Notes under the pieces: generated by a model | Databases searched by the model: none | Told to the model about the DNA's origin: nothing | The model's input: the letters and a program-made list of their open reading frames with translations, nothing else | Shown here: piece after piece, positions 1 to 8,161 of the stretch | Layout: each line of letters begins with the position of its first letter | Numbering within the stretch: the stretch's first letter is position 1 | NCBI GenBank assembly: GCA_938041435.1 | Contig: CALISR010000018.1 | Location: 1-55,692 of the forward strand | Length of the DNA: 55,692 nucleotides | Source of the DNA: an uncultured Candidatus Saccharibacteria bacterium | GTDB taxonomy: Bacteria; Patescibacteriota; Saccharimonadia; Saccharimonadales; Saccharimonadaceae | Reading direction: 5' to 3' | Made by a program: the position numbers and the translations under genes

Positions 1-16
1 TACAAATCGATTTGTA
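1..16. repeat. 16-bp perfect palindrome
   Basis: TACAAATCGATTTGTA is a perfect dyad at the extreme left edge. It may be half of a larger structure or an operator; the sequence to its left is not visible, so no role can be assigned. Confidence 0.5.
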
Positions 17-24
17 CTATAGTT

Positions 25-40
25 GGGAGGGAGGGAGGGG
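25..40 (+). other. G-quadruplex-forming motif in a purine-rich tract
   Basis: Four G-triplets separated by single A residues (GGGAGGGAGGGAGGGG) fit the strictest G-quadruplex pattern, with the shortest possible loops. The motif starts a purine-rich stretch running to about position 78. It lies about 120 bp upstream of the promoter of the first gene. Whether it folds or is functional is inference. Confidence 0.6.
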
Positions 41-135
41 AAATGAGAGGAGGATAGGGAGAGAAGGTAGCAGAACTAACAATAAACAAAAGAGTTTATG
101 CTTTTGTTGGTAACGATAGCAGTGCTTCGAACCCC

Positions 136-163
136 TTGCATTTTTGCCTCATCCTCGTATAAT
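136..163 (+). promoter_or_regulatory. sigma70-like promoter of the first gene
   Basis: TTGCAT at 136-141 and TATAAT at 158-163 are separated by 16 bp. A start site near 170 would give a leader of about 37 nt carrying a GAGG Shine-Dalgarno at 196-199, seven bases before the ATG at 207. Confidence 0.7.
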
Positions 164-206
164 AGACAATTACTATTCTCTTAATAAAAACGAGTGAGGT
201 TACCTA

Positions 207-923
207 ATGTCTCTTGCCGTTGTCAGCGCAGAAGCAGCGCCTGTTTTCCCGTTACCATCCACTGTTGAAGGTAGCTCACAGCTGCTTGCTAGGCCTACCT
301 CTCAGGCTTGCCAGGTTGGGCGTCTTGCGCTTGTTGCTGAATTGCCGACTGCTCCGTGCCATAGCAATGAGGAACTCGATGCGATGCGCATTATCGACAA
401 CGAACGCCACCAGCGCGAGCAAGCCCTCCACAGCGTCATCGATAGCCTCACACGCATCATTGCCAAGATGAAAGGTGGCGCCGCCCGTGGTGACCAGCCG
501 CCCATCACCTTCACACATAGCGAGATTACCTACTCGGTGCATTATTTCTACGAGCGCTGTCTAGACTGCCGCGATTGCGGCCACGGTTTTGATCAAGACC
601 TCTTAGCACAGGAGCAGCACGGCTTTACCTACGGTGGTGAGAAGCCACCCAGCACAAGCGAGGCAGTCAGCAATGTCAAAGAGCTCTTTGTCCTACTGGC
701 CCATATGGCCCAGGCCGATACACGCGCCGCCTTTAGCAACAGCTACATCGCCCAGCTGCCCACCGATATTGAACCCCTCCGGCGCTGCGAGAGCGATGAT
801 CCAATTGGTACAGAGTACAACCAGTATGGTTACCGAGTTAGCCCGCCCGAGACGAACACTACCACTGATATAGGCATCACCCAGGCCGACACCTCACACC
901 AGCCTACCCTATCTGCAGCATAG
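207..923 (+). CDS. Hypothetical protein with Cys-rich segment
   Basis: I do not recognise this 238-residue protein. There is no convincing signal peptide or membrane segment. A central charged helix-prone region (about residues 55-95) is followed by a short cluster of cysteines (C-L-D-C-R-D-C-G-H, about residues 117-125), which could bind metal but has no matching second cluster. The C-terminus is polar, Thr-rich and probably disordered. A promoter at 136-163 and a GAGG ribosome-binding site support the ATG at 207. The gene is convergent with the division-hydrolase gene and ends at a shared bidirectional terminator. An alternative is a small secreted or regulatory protein particular to this lineage. 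Confidence 0.6.
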   Translation: MSLAVVSAEAAPVFPLPSTVEGSSQLLARPTSQACQVGRLALVAELPTAPCHSNEELDAMRIIDNERHQREQALHSVIDSLTRIIAKMKGGAARGDQPPITFTHSEITYSVHYFYERCLDCRDCGHGFDQDLLAQEQHGFTYGGEKPPSTSEAVSNVKELFVLLAHMAQADTRAAFSNSYIAQLPTDIEPLRRCESDDPIGTEYNQYGYRVSPPETNTTTDIGITQADTSHQPTLSAA

Positions 924-950
924 GCCCCGAGAGTTCCACTCATCAAAAAA

Positions 951-976
951 ACGACCACCGCTACCTGGGTGGTCGT
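951..976. terminator. Bidirectional terminator hairpin
   Basis: A 9-bp perfect stem (ACGACCACC at 951-959 and its complement at 968-976) with an 8-nt loop is flanked by A6 on the left and TTT on the right. It can therefore stop transcription of both converging genes. Confidence 0.85.
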
Positions 977-995
977 TTGTGCTGTGTCTTCTCTC

Positions 996-2288
996 TTATA
1001 GATAGATATACGTATCGTACGTACTGGCAGGTACCGTCATTTCGCTGTAGTGACCCCAACCAGAACCGCCTGCATTGAAGTAATTAAACTGGCTAATGCG
1101 GACAGTATTACTACCAGCATCATAGCCTTCAATGTAGACGATGTGTCCATACTGCCCCGCTGAGATAACACCAAGAGCATTGGCTCGTGGAGTGCGACCC
1201 GTCGAGAAACCAGCATTGCGAGCAGCATTTGGCCACATATTGGCGTTGCCCCAGTAGCGCGGTGCATAGCCAGTCTTTTGGTAGGTCTTCCAAGCGGCGT
1301 AGCTCACACACTGGCGGCAACCATAGCCAAGTGGATCCTCACCACCACCAGTTGCGCCACCATGCGACATTGCATTAGCATCAACGGTACAGCCACCGGC
1401 CCAAGGGTAGCCACCCATCGAGCCATCACCAGAGGTAATACCAAGTGAACCACCACCGCCAGCGTTGCGGATGGCCGCTTGGATGGCATCCTGCTGCGCC
1501 TTTTGGACGCGGGCTTTCTCACTCTCGCGGTCGGCGGTGAGTTTTTGGTAGTTTGCTTCTTCATTTTGCGTGCGGGCAAGGAGGTCAGCTTGCTCGCGCT
1601 CCTTGGCGGCGAGGGCTTCGCGGGCGTTCTTTTGGTCGGCCAAGACACGCTCGACTTCCTTCTTTTGCTCTTCTAGCTGCTTTTTGAGCTTATTGACGCG
1701 GGTGATCGTCTCGCTCAGCGTGGTCTGGATGCTATCGCGGCGATCTTGTTCCACCACATAGTCGCCAAGACTCCGGCTACTCGCCAGCATCTCCAGCGGG
1801 CTAATGGTGCGGTCGACATACATATCGGCCAGCGTGTCGCCCAAGGCGTCTTGGTTAGCCTTGATGTCACGCTTGGTCTGGGTAATCTTCTCTTGCAGTT
1901 GGTCGTGTTTCTTCTGGCTGATATCAATCTGCGCTTGGATCATTGCCTTCTGCTTCGACAAAACCTCGAGTTCATTTTGCAAGCTCTTTGCCTTCTCGTT
2001 CAGCTCCTTGGCCTGCAACTGATACTGCCCAATCTCTTTGTTGAGCGCATCAATCTGCTTTTGGTACTCTTCCTGCGACACGGCCGAGGCAGTCCCGGTG
2101 GTCACCCCGAGGTAGGTGCTGACTGGCGTACTGAGCGCCATAATCACAGCAGCCGCCACGATGACCGACTTGGTGGCAAGCCCCTTGGTTCTTTTGGGTG
2201 CGGCCACAACAGTGCGGGCACGCGAAACAGATGTGGTGGATTGTTTCATATTTCTTATGGTAACAAGCGGTGTGTGCTTTGTCAACAC
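996..2288 (-). CDS. PcsB-like secreted coiled-coil CHAP hydrolase
   Basis: Likely a peptidoglycan hydrolase used in daughter-cell separation. A basic N-region precedes a hydrophobic segment (about residues 41-58) and a possible signal-peptidase site after Thr-Ala-Ser-Ala. A long coiled coil (about residues 72-270), a Gly-rich linker and a CHAP domain follow. The CHAP motif around RQCVSYAAW gives catalytic Cys near residue 327, and GQYGHIVYIEG gives His near 382. In firmicutes and actinobacteria, FtsX binds the coiled coil of PcsB/RipC-type hydrolases and activates them; here the gene lies directly behind ftsE-ftsX, 19 bp after ftsX, so the same arrangement is inferred. A strong AAAGGAGG at 2293-2300 supports the GTG start at 2288 (spacing 4) or the next codon, TTG at 2285 (spacing 7). 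Confidence 0.85.
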   Translation of the reverse strand: MLTKHTPLVTIRNMKQSTTSVSRARTVVAAPKRTKGLATKSVIVAAAVIMALSTPVSTYLGVTTGTASAVSQEEYQKQIDALNKEIGQYQLQAKELNEKAKSLQNELEVLSKQKAMIQAQIDISQKKHDQLQEKITQTKRDIKANQDALGDTLADMYVDRTISPLEMLASSRSLGDYVVEQDRRDSIQTTLSETITRVNKLKKQLEEQKKEVERVLADQKNAREALAAKEREQADLLARTQNEEANYQKLTADRESEKARVQKAQQDAIQAAIRNAGGGGSLGITSGDGSMGGYPWAGGCTVDANAMSHGGATGGGEDPLGYGCRQCVSYAAWKTYQKTGYAPRYWGNANMWPNAARNAGFSTGRTPRANALGVISAGQYGHIVYIEGYDAGSNTVRISQFNYFNAGGSGWGHYSEMTVPASTYDTYIYL

Positions 2289-2309
2289 AGGGCCTCCTTT
2301 GTATCAATG

Positions 2310-3290
2310 CTAAATCTTTAGGTAGCGGCGGGTGGCCACCAGCGATGAGACGACGCCGATGCAAGCGCCCAGTGCCATCATTGCCAGGGCGATAAGCCAC
2401 CAGTAGGATGCTGCCATATCAATCGTGGGCTGGAGAGCCACGCCCCACTTCTTGAGCGAATCGCCCGAGAGGAAGAGCGTAATGATACCCAGAGTAGTCG
2501 CAATCACTGCGGCAATTACTCCATACACCACTGCCTCCACAAGGAATGGCCCACGAATAAAGCCCCGGTCGGCACCAATCAGCTTCATCATCTCGATTTC
2601 ATCGCGCCGGTTGAAGATTGCCATGCGGATGGTATTGAAGATAATCAAGAATGAAATAGCGATAAAGAGCACACTAGCCGCTACTCCAGCCTTTTGCGAC
2701 ATATGCGTCCACTCTGCAATGCGCGTCGTACCGTTGCGCCGCTGGCTCATAAAGGTCGGTGTTTGGGTGGCGCTAATCAGTGGTTTGAGCGCAGAATTAG
2801 TATTGACGAAGTCTATCAGCTGCGATGTATCGTTGTTGTCATGCAGCGTGATGCGGATCGTCGCGGGCAGTGAATTCGTCGCCTCCTTAAGGGCGTTCAG
2901 TTTAGCCTCATCGTCCTTGTTGGCCTTGGCGAATTGCTCCTTGGCTTCCTCAGTACTAATAAAGCGTACTGACTCGACGTTACTGAGGCGGCGCAGGCTT
3001 ACCAGCACTGGCTGAGCGCGCTCTTCCGAGACATCAGGGCGGAGGTAGATCGAGCGGTCGATATCCTTGTTGATGGCCTGAGCGGTATCAGCCAGCGAAC
3101 GCTGGGCGACAAAGGTAGTAAAGACAATCAGCAGTGTAATCGTCATCACAAGCGTCGCAGCAACGGTTAGCCATGCATTGCGACTAAAGTTATTAATGCC
3201 ATAGCGACACATCCGGACAAACGTCAGCCACTGGCGACGGCGGCGCTTTTGCTGCATCAGGGCGCGGGCGGTATCTTTGCGACGACTCAT
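2310..3290 (-). CDS. ftsX: Cell division protein FtsX
   Basis: Membrane subunit of the FtsEX complex, which transmits ATP hydrolysis in the cytoplasm to a cell-wall hydrolase outside. At 326 residues it has the usual topology: a basic cytoplasmic N-terminus, a first membrane segment at about 40-62, an extracellular domain of about 120 residues, and three C-terminal membrane segments. A conserved cytoplasmic stretch with R-R-D-E-I-E-M-M-K-L-I-G-A is typical of FtsX. The ATG overlaps the ftsE stop codon by four bases (ATGA), indicating translational coupling. Confidence 0.95.
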   Translation of the reverse strand: MSRRKDTARALMQQKRRRRQWLTFVRMCRYGINNFSRNAWLTVAATLVMTITLLIVFTTFVAQRSLADTAQAINKDIDRSIYLRPDVSEERAQPVLVSLRRLSNVESVRFISTEEAKEQFAKANKDDEAKLNALKEATNSLPATIRITLHDNNDTSQLIDFVNTNSALKPLISATQTPTFMSQRRNGTTRIAEWTHMSQKAGVAASVLFIAISFLIIFNTIRMAIFNRRDEIEMMKLIGADRGFIRGPFLVEAVVYGVIAAVIATTLGIITLFLSGDSLKKWGVALQPTIDMAASYWWLIALAMMALGACIGVVSSLVATRRYLKI

Positions 3291-3970
3291 TGGCGGTAAC
3301 TCCCTCTGGCTTGGTCATGCGTGATCTTACCATGCTCAATGGTAATGACGCGGCGCTTGAGCCGGTTAACAATCTCGACATTATGGGTGGTCAGCAGTAC
3401 GGTGGTGCCATATTTGTTAATCTTCTCGAGCAAGCGGACGATATCCCAGCTGTGCTTAGGATCAAGGTTACCAGTGGGCTCATCAGCGATAAGAATCTTG
3501 GGCTGGCGCACGACGGCACGGGCAATCGCCACGCGCTGGCGCTCACCACCACTGAGCTGGTGCGGAAATTGCTTCTCTTTACCCCGAAGGCCGACGAGAT
3601 CGATCACCTTAGGTACTGTATTCTTGATCTCGCGGTTGCTCATGCCTGCAATCTCCAGCGCAAAGGCGACGTTCTCAAACACCGTGCGCTGCGGCAACAG
3701 CTTAAAATCCTGAAACACCACACCAATCTTGCGACGCAGCAATGGAATGTGCTTATCCTTAAGGGTGTCGTAGTCGATACCACCGACCACAATCTTACCC
3801 GTCGTGGGCTTCTCTTCGCGGGTAAGGAGCTTGAGTAGCGTGCTCTTGCCCGCCCCGCTCGTGCCAATAATAACGACGAACTCATTGGGCTCAACATGCA
3901 AGCTTACCCGATCAAGCGCCGGCTTGGCATCCTTATCATACCGTTTAGTTACTCTGTCTAACAATATCAC
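3287..3970 (-). CDS. ftsE: Cell division ATP-binding protein FtsE
   Basis: ABC ATPase that pairs with FtsX at the division site. The 227-residue sequence has Walker A (GTSGAGKST, residues 36-44), a Q-loop (VVFQDFKLLP), the signature LSGGERQR, Walker B ILIADEPTGNLD and an H-loop (TTHN), so all catalytic elements are intact. It is the first gene of the ftsE-ftsX-hydrolase operon. The start is GTG at 3970; an extended -10 (TGCTATACT) ends exactly six bases before it, so transcription should begin at the start codon and the mRNA should be leaderless. Confidence 0.95.
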   Translation of the reverse strand: MILLDRVTKRYDKDAKPALDRVSLHVEPNEFVVIIGTSGAGKSTLLKLLTREEKPTTGKIVVGGIDYDTLKDKHIPLLRRKIGVVFQDFKLLPQRTVFENVAFALEIAGMSNREIKNTVPKVIDLVGLRGKEKQFPHQLSGGERQRVAIARAVVRQPKILIADEPTGNLDPKHSWDIVRLLEKINKYGTTVLLTTHNVEIVNRLKRRVITIEHGKITHDQARGSYRQ

Positions 3971-3985
3971 TATACCAGTATAGCA
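3968..3985 (-). promoter_or_regulatory. Extended -10 promoter giving leaderless ftsE mRNA
   Basis: TATACT (3977-3982) is preceded by TGC, forming an extended -10. Six bases then lead directly to the GTG at 3970. No clear -35 is visible, as expected for extended -10 promoters. Confidence 0.7.
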
Positions 3986-4015
3986 TATGGCTGAGGGGGT
4001 GGAGCGAGAAAGCTG

Positions 4016-5101
4016 CTACTTCTCCCCCACCCCCATCGCCAAATATGCCTCGATAAAGCCGTCGATGCCGCCATCGAGGACGGCTTGGGCATCATGGGCT
4101 TCGTGTTTGGTGCGGGTGTCCTTGACGAGGGTGTAGGGGTGGAGTACATAGTTGCGGATCTGCGCACCCCAGCTGGCAGACTCACCGGTGCGGAGGTCGG
4201 CCAGGCTGGCGGCCTGCTGCTCGTGCTGGAGCTGAGCGAGGCGCGAGCGCAGAATGGTAAGAGCGGTCTCGCGATTTTGGATCTGGCTGCGTTCGTTTTG
4301 GATGGCAACGACGATGCCGGTGGGTAGATGGGTAACGCGCACCGCCGAGTCGGTCGTATTAACGCCCTGCCCGCCTTTGCCACCACTGCGGTAGACGTCG
4401 ATCCGGAGGTCTTTGTCCTCAAGCTGCACCTGCTCAGGCTCAGCGATCTCGGGCATCACCTCCACCAGGGCAAAGCTTGTCTGGCGCAAATGGTCGGCAT
4501 TAAACGGGCTGAGCCGCACCAGGCGGTGCACGCCATGCTCGCTGCGCAGCTGGCCATAGGCATACGCACCATGGAGGCTGTATGTCGCACTCTTGATGCC
4601 AGCTTCTTCGCCCGTCGAGCGCTCGAGGAGCTCCGCTTGGAGGCTATGCTGCTCGGCAAAGCGCAGGTACATCCGCTCGAGCATTGCTGCCCAATCCTGA
4701 GCATCGGTACCACCAGCCCCAGCACTAATCTTAATAATAGCCGGTTGGTCATCGTGCTCACCACTGTAGAGGAGGTCGCGGTGGCGCGCTTGGTAGTCGT
4801 GCTCGAGGGCGGCAAGCTGCTGTTCGAACTCTGGTATCATCGAATCATCGCCAAGATCCATGAGCTCCACAATGTCGCTCGCCTGAGCCTGCAGCACCTG
4901 CCATGGTTCTATCTGTCCTCGCAGTGCCGCTGCTTGGCGCGACACCTGCTGGGCGTGGACTGGATTAGCCCAAATTTGTGAGTCGGCCAGCTGCGCCTCA
5001 AGCTGAGTAAGCTGAGTAGCTTTGTCCGCAATTTGCAAACGACGAATCGCATCAAGAATATCGGCGAGGAGCTGTGCGGCGCGCTTTTTGAGTGGTTGCA
5101 T
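4016..5101 (-). CDS. prfB: Peptide chain release factor 2
   Basis: Class I release factor reading UAA and UGA. From the ATG at 5101 it has 361 residues, with the codon-recognition motif SPF at about 198-200 and the GGQ motif at about 243-245 in G-G-K-G-G-Q-G-V-N. The frame is uninterrupted: the autoregulatory +1 frameshift with an early in-frame UGA, common in prfB of other bacteria, is absent. An upstream in-frame GTG at 5119 is possible, but it lies upstream of the -10 box TATAAT (5108-5113), which leaves six bases before the ATG at 5101; I therefore chose 5101 and expect a leaderless mRNA. A dedicated RF2 indicates that UGA is a stop codon in this genome. Confidence 0.95.
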   Translation of the reverse strand: MQPLKKRAAQLLADILDAIRRLQIADKATQLTQLEAQLADSQIWANPVHAQQVSRQAAALRGQIEPWQVLQAQASDIVELMDLGDDSMIPEFEQQLAALEHDYQARHRDLLYSGEHDDQPAIIKISAGAGGTDAQDWAAMLERMYLRFAEQHSLQAELLERSTGEEAGIKSATYSLHGAYAYGQLRSEHGVHRLVRLSPFNADHLRQTSFALVEVMPEIAEPEQVQLEDKDLRIDVYRSGGKGGQGVNTTDSAVRVTHLPTGIVVAIQNERSQIQNRETALTILRSRLAQLQHEQQAASLADLRTGESASWGAQIRNYVLHPYTLVKDTRTKHEAHDAQAVLDGGIDGFIEAYLAMGVGEK

Positions 5102-5113
5102 AGGTCTATTATA
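5099..5113 (-). promoter_or_regulatory. -10 box giving leaderless prfB mRNA
   Basis: TATAAT at 5108-5113, then six bases, then ATG. A -35 element is not obvious. Confidence 0.65.
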
Positions 5114-5271
5114 CCGCACTCTGGAGCGCCGGCTCTACTATACAGCGCAAAGCATTGCTGGCCACACATATCACAGCGTATTGCTGCGCGCTCACTTGCT
5201 CCATTACCTTTGTTTAAGTAAAGTGCGGAGTCTCGTTGTTATTGCACTATCGCAATACATCGAGCAAAACC

Positions 5272-5303
5272 GAGAAGCCACTATCGCATGGATGTGGCTT
5301 CTC
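5272..5303 (-). terminator. Terminator after the M48 protease gene
   Basis: A 10-bp perfect stem (GAGAAGCCAC / GTGGCTTCTC) with a 12-nt loop, followed on the minus strand by GGTTTTG. It lies 35 bp beyond the protease stop codon. Confidence 0.7.
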
Positions 5304-5337
5304 ATATAGGCAGCATTGTGTCGCCTCGCGACTTCCC

Positions 5338-6300
5338 CTACTGTGGTTGGACTGGTGTTGTGGGCTGAGTTGGTGCAGCTGGTGCTTGAGGTGCGAGGAG
5401 CTTGGCGGTCATTTCATCAATGTGATCAAGCCGGCGCACAAGGTATGGGTGGTCGCTCAAGGTCTGGGCAAAGCGGTTCATTGGTCGGTTAGCAGTGTAG
5501 CGCTGCCACTGGCGAGCAGTCTCATTCATACCCTCCGCCACATCAGGGCCAACGTGCACCTTGACGAGCGCATTCTTGACAAGCTCTGGATCTTCGGTGT
5601 AGGTAAGCGCCAAGCGGTCGGCCGTATACTCAGTACGGCGCTGCCAAAAGCCCGCTAGCCAGCCAGACACCGAGGAAACAAACGGCAGTGCCAAGAACGG
5701 CTGCAGATACAGCATAGCTATGGTGTGCTTGTACTTAATGTGCCCCATCTCGTGAATGACGACCGTCTTAAGCTCATCGGGCGTGAGGTAGCGGATCGAG
5801 CCAGAGTGCAATACAATACAGTATGGATTCATAAAGCCAAAGGCATAAGCATTGATGACCGGGTTCTGCGTGACGAAGATCTCTACCCGTGGCAAACCGA
5901 GGTCGGCCGCTGTGACGTTAGCCCAGTCGCGCAGCCAAGCATAATCACTATACTCTACTTGCATAGCATTGCCCAGCATCTTCTGCCGCTCCATCCGGAT
6001 GAAAAACATCCCGACAAGGAGGATGACACCAAAGAGGATAGCACCGCTAAACAAAGCAATAATAAGCCTCAGCCAAAGTGGGACTTGCTCTGTCATCACG
6101 CTAGTTTCTTCTGCATGGAAGTGATCAGCCAGTGCCGTAAAAATAAAATACGCCGATGTCATAAAAAAGAAGCCAATAAAGGTAACTGCCAGCACAGTGT
6201 TATCACTGGGCATATTGGCGCGGGCCACGGCAAGCTGCCCCTTACTATACTGCGGCGCAGCAGCAGGCTGTGGTGGGTTGGTGTGCGGTTGTTGATCCAT
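5338..6300 (-). CDS. HtpX-like M48 membrane metalloprotease
   Basis: Membrane-bound zinc endopeptidase of family M48, the family that degrades damaged membrane proteins. The 320-residue protein has a Pro/Gln-rich N-terminus and two membrane segments (about 36-58 and 77-101). The zinc site HEMGH is at 183-187, and a downstream TEYTADRLAL stretch (about 228-237) supplies the third zinc ligand Glu. Hydrophobic segments after the zinc motif match HtpX topology. The C-terminus is Pro/Gln/Thr-rich and low in complexity. A -10 TATAAT at 6351-6356 and an AAGGAA site support the ATG at 6300. Assignment to HtpX itself rather than another M48B protease is less certain. Confidence 0.85.
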   Translation of the reverse strand: MDQQPHTNPPQPAAAPQYSKGQLAVARANMPSDNTVLAVTFIGFFFMTSAYFIFTALADHFHAEETSVMTEQVPLWLRLIIALFSGAILFGVILLVGMFFIRMERQKMLGNAMQVEYSDYAWLRDWANVTAADLGLPRVEIFVTQNPVINAYAFGFMNPYCIVLHSGSIRYLTPDELKTVVIHEMGHIKYKHTIAMLYLQPFLALPFVSSVSGWLAGFWQRRTEYTADRLALTYTEDPELVKNALVKVHVGPDVAEGMNETARQWQRYTANRPMNRFAQTLSDHPYLVRRLDHIDEMTAKLLAPQAPAAPTQPTTPVQPQ

Positions 6301-6516
6301 TGGATTATCGATTCCTTATCTTGTATTGCTTACACAATTGTTTGTAATCTATTATAGTATATTCTGCTCAATCGCAAAATAGCACTCTACTTCGCCAGTT
6401 CCATAACGGAAACTACTCATCATAGCTGCGAACGATTCCTATGCAAGGGATGAACATACTGGAGAGATATTTGCCCTTATACCGATTGGTCATGGAAAAC
6501 GCGAGGATAAAGCGGC

Positions 6517-7863
6517 TTATGCTTGACTGCCCTGCACCGCTGCAATAAATTGCTCACCACGGTCGGCATAGCTACGGTATTGGTCGAAGCTCGCGGCGGC
6601 GGGACTTAGGATGACGACATCACCAGGCTCGGCCGCCTGCTTAGCGGCAGCTACGACCTCTGTCATAGGCACACTACCAAGCGTTATGATAGGTACAGCA
6701 ACATCATAGTTTTGTAATACCGCGGCAATCGCCGAAGCATTCGCCCCCATCGTAATGATAGCGCGGACAGACTCGCCTTGAGTGTACACTTCTTGTGCGA
6801 GTGGCTCGTAATCACCACCTTTGTCTGCCCCACCAACGATGAGAACTTTGGGCTCCGCAAAGGCACGCAGCGCTGCAATGGCACTGCCCGGTGTGGTAGC
6901 GATACTGTCGTCATAATACCGTACCTCATCCTGCTCTGCTACGAAGGCTAAGCGATGTGGCAAACCAGTAAAGCTCGCCAGTCCTTCCGCCAGGCGCTGC
7001 GGCACAGCCTGTGGATCGAAGGCGAGCACTGCGCTCAGCGCAGCACAGGCATTCTCAATATTGTGCGCACCCGGCAATTGTAGGCGGTCCGTTGCGCAAA
7101 GCCGCCGCTCACCCTGCCAAAAGGCACCATCTTTCACATACACCAGCCCATCGTCTGGCGTGCCATAGCGATACGCTGGTGGCGGCGTACCCAGGCTGCC
7201 ACGCGCAACGTCCGTGTCAAGCGACTCAGCAATCTGCGCAGCATATGGATTGCTCGGATGATAAATACACACATCGCCTGGCCGCTGGTGTCGCCGAATG
7301 TTAGCCTTGGCATCGACATACTCGGCAAAATTAACGTGTTTGTCGAGATGGTCGGGCTCAATCATCAACACCACCGCGATCTGCGGTGAGCGCTCGGCAT
7401 CCCACAATTGAAAGCTGCTCAGCTCATACACCACCACATCATCTGGGCTAATCTGCCCCAGCTGTGCCAAGGCTGGCCGGCCAATATTACCCACCACATG
7501 GACCGTGCGCCCAAGGGCTTGCAGCATAGCAGCGATGAGGCTCACCGTTGTGCCCTTGCCCTTTGTACCTGTCACGCCAATGATCGGCGCGGGGCAGCGT
7601 GCGAAGAACTCATTCGTAGCCGACCACACCGTCCCATCTGTCTCGATCCGCCACGGTGCCAATCCAGGGGTGCGCATGACGATATCGGCATCACCCAGCT
7701 GAGCAAAGACATCTGGGCCTGTCAATACATCCACCACCCCAGGCGGCACATCAGCAATGCGCCGCTCATCGGCTATCACAATCTCCGCCGCAGGCCACAC
7801 CTGCCGCGCATAATCATATGTTGCACGACCCTCAACGTCGTACCCAGCAATCGCAACTTTCAT
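6517..7863 (-). CDS. murD: UDP-N-acetylmuramoyl-L-alanine--D-glutamate ligase
   Basis: Cytoplasmic Mur ligase adding D-glutamate to UDP-MurNAc-L-Ala in peptidoglycan precursor synthesis. The 448-residue length is normal. An N-terminal Rossmann-like domain is followed by the ATP loop GTKGKGTT (about residues 99-106), the central-domain MIEPDHLDKH stretch, and a C-terminal domain with IVGGADKGGDY and LSPAAASFDQY typical of MurD. The extended -10 TGCTATAAT ends six bases before the ATG at 7863, so the mRNA should be leaderless. It stands alone on the minus strand. Confidence 0.95.
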   Translation of the reverse strand: MKVAIAGYDVEGRATYDYARQVWPAAEIVIADERRIADVPPGVVDVLTGPDVFAQLGDADIVMRTPGLAPWRIETDGTVWSATNEFFARCPAPIIGVTGTKGKGTTVSLIAAMLQALGRTVHVVGNIGRPALAQLGQISPDDVVVYELSSFQLWDAERSPQIAVVLMIEPDHLDKHVNFAEYVDAKANIRRHQRPGDVCIYHPSNPYAAQIAESLDTDVARGSLGTPPPAYRYGTPDDGLVYVKDGAFWQGERRLCATDRLQLPGAHNIENACAALSAVLAFDPQAVPQRLAEGLASFTGLPHRLAFVAEQDEVRYYDDSIATTPGSAIAALRAFAEPKVLIVGGADKGGDYEPLAQEVYTQGESVRAIITMGANASAIAAVLQNYDVAVPIITLGSVPMTEVVAAAKQAAEPGDVVILSPAAASFDQYRSYADRGEQFIAAVQGSQA

Positions 7864-7878
7864 ACCGCCATTATAGCA
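7861..7878 (-). promoter_or_regulatory. Extended -10 promoter giving leaderless murD mRNA
   Basis: TATAAT at 7870-7875 is preceded by TGC; six bases separate it from the ATG. Confidence 0.75.
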
Positions 7879-8080
7879 TACGCAGCACCCAAAACACAGA
7901 ATATACAGAGGTCAGAGAGTGTATCATACTGCCCTTGTTCTTGGCGCGCTCTCATCGTCTCCTCGTTAATGATCGCTATCTCTCGTAGCGGTATTATTGC
8001 TTTTTCGCCTGTTTCTTGTATACCACGCGCATTAGCACATCACTATATGCAACAGACCGCAACAGCTCTTCCTCCGTCAA

Positions 8081-8109
8081 TTTGCGCTCACTGCAACTAT
8101 TGCTATAAT
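8081..8109 (+). promoter_or_regulatory. Promoter of the 317-residue membrane protein gene
   Basis: TTTGCG at 8081-8086, a 17-bp spacer, and TATAAT at 8104-8109 with an upstream TGC extension. The leader is about 45 nt and ends with AAAGGA before the ATG at 8162. Confidence 0.65.
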
Positions 8110-8161
8110 ATATAGTCTATAGTTAATTTAGTATCTACAACGAAGATAAAGGACACAAGCA

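Noticed and set aside
122..136. tRNA T-arm-like TTCGAACCCC
   Set aside because: The sequence around it does not form a T-stem or an acceptor stem on either strand; no tRNA gene was found in the window.
7408..8115. 235-codon plus-strand frame over the 5' half of murD and the intergenic region
   Set aside because: Antisense to murD with His/Arg/Cys-rich, low-plausibility protein; the murD and downstream promoters lie inside it.
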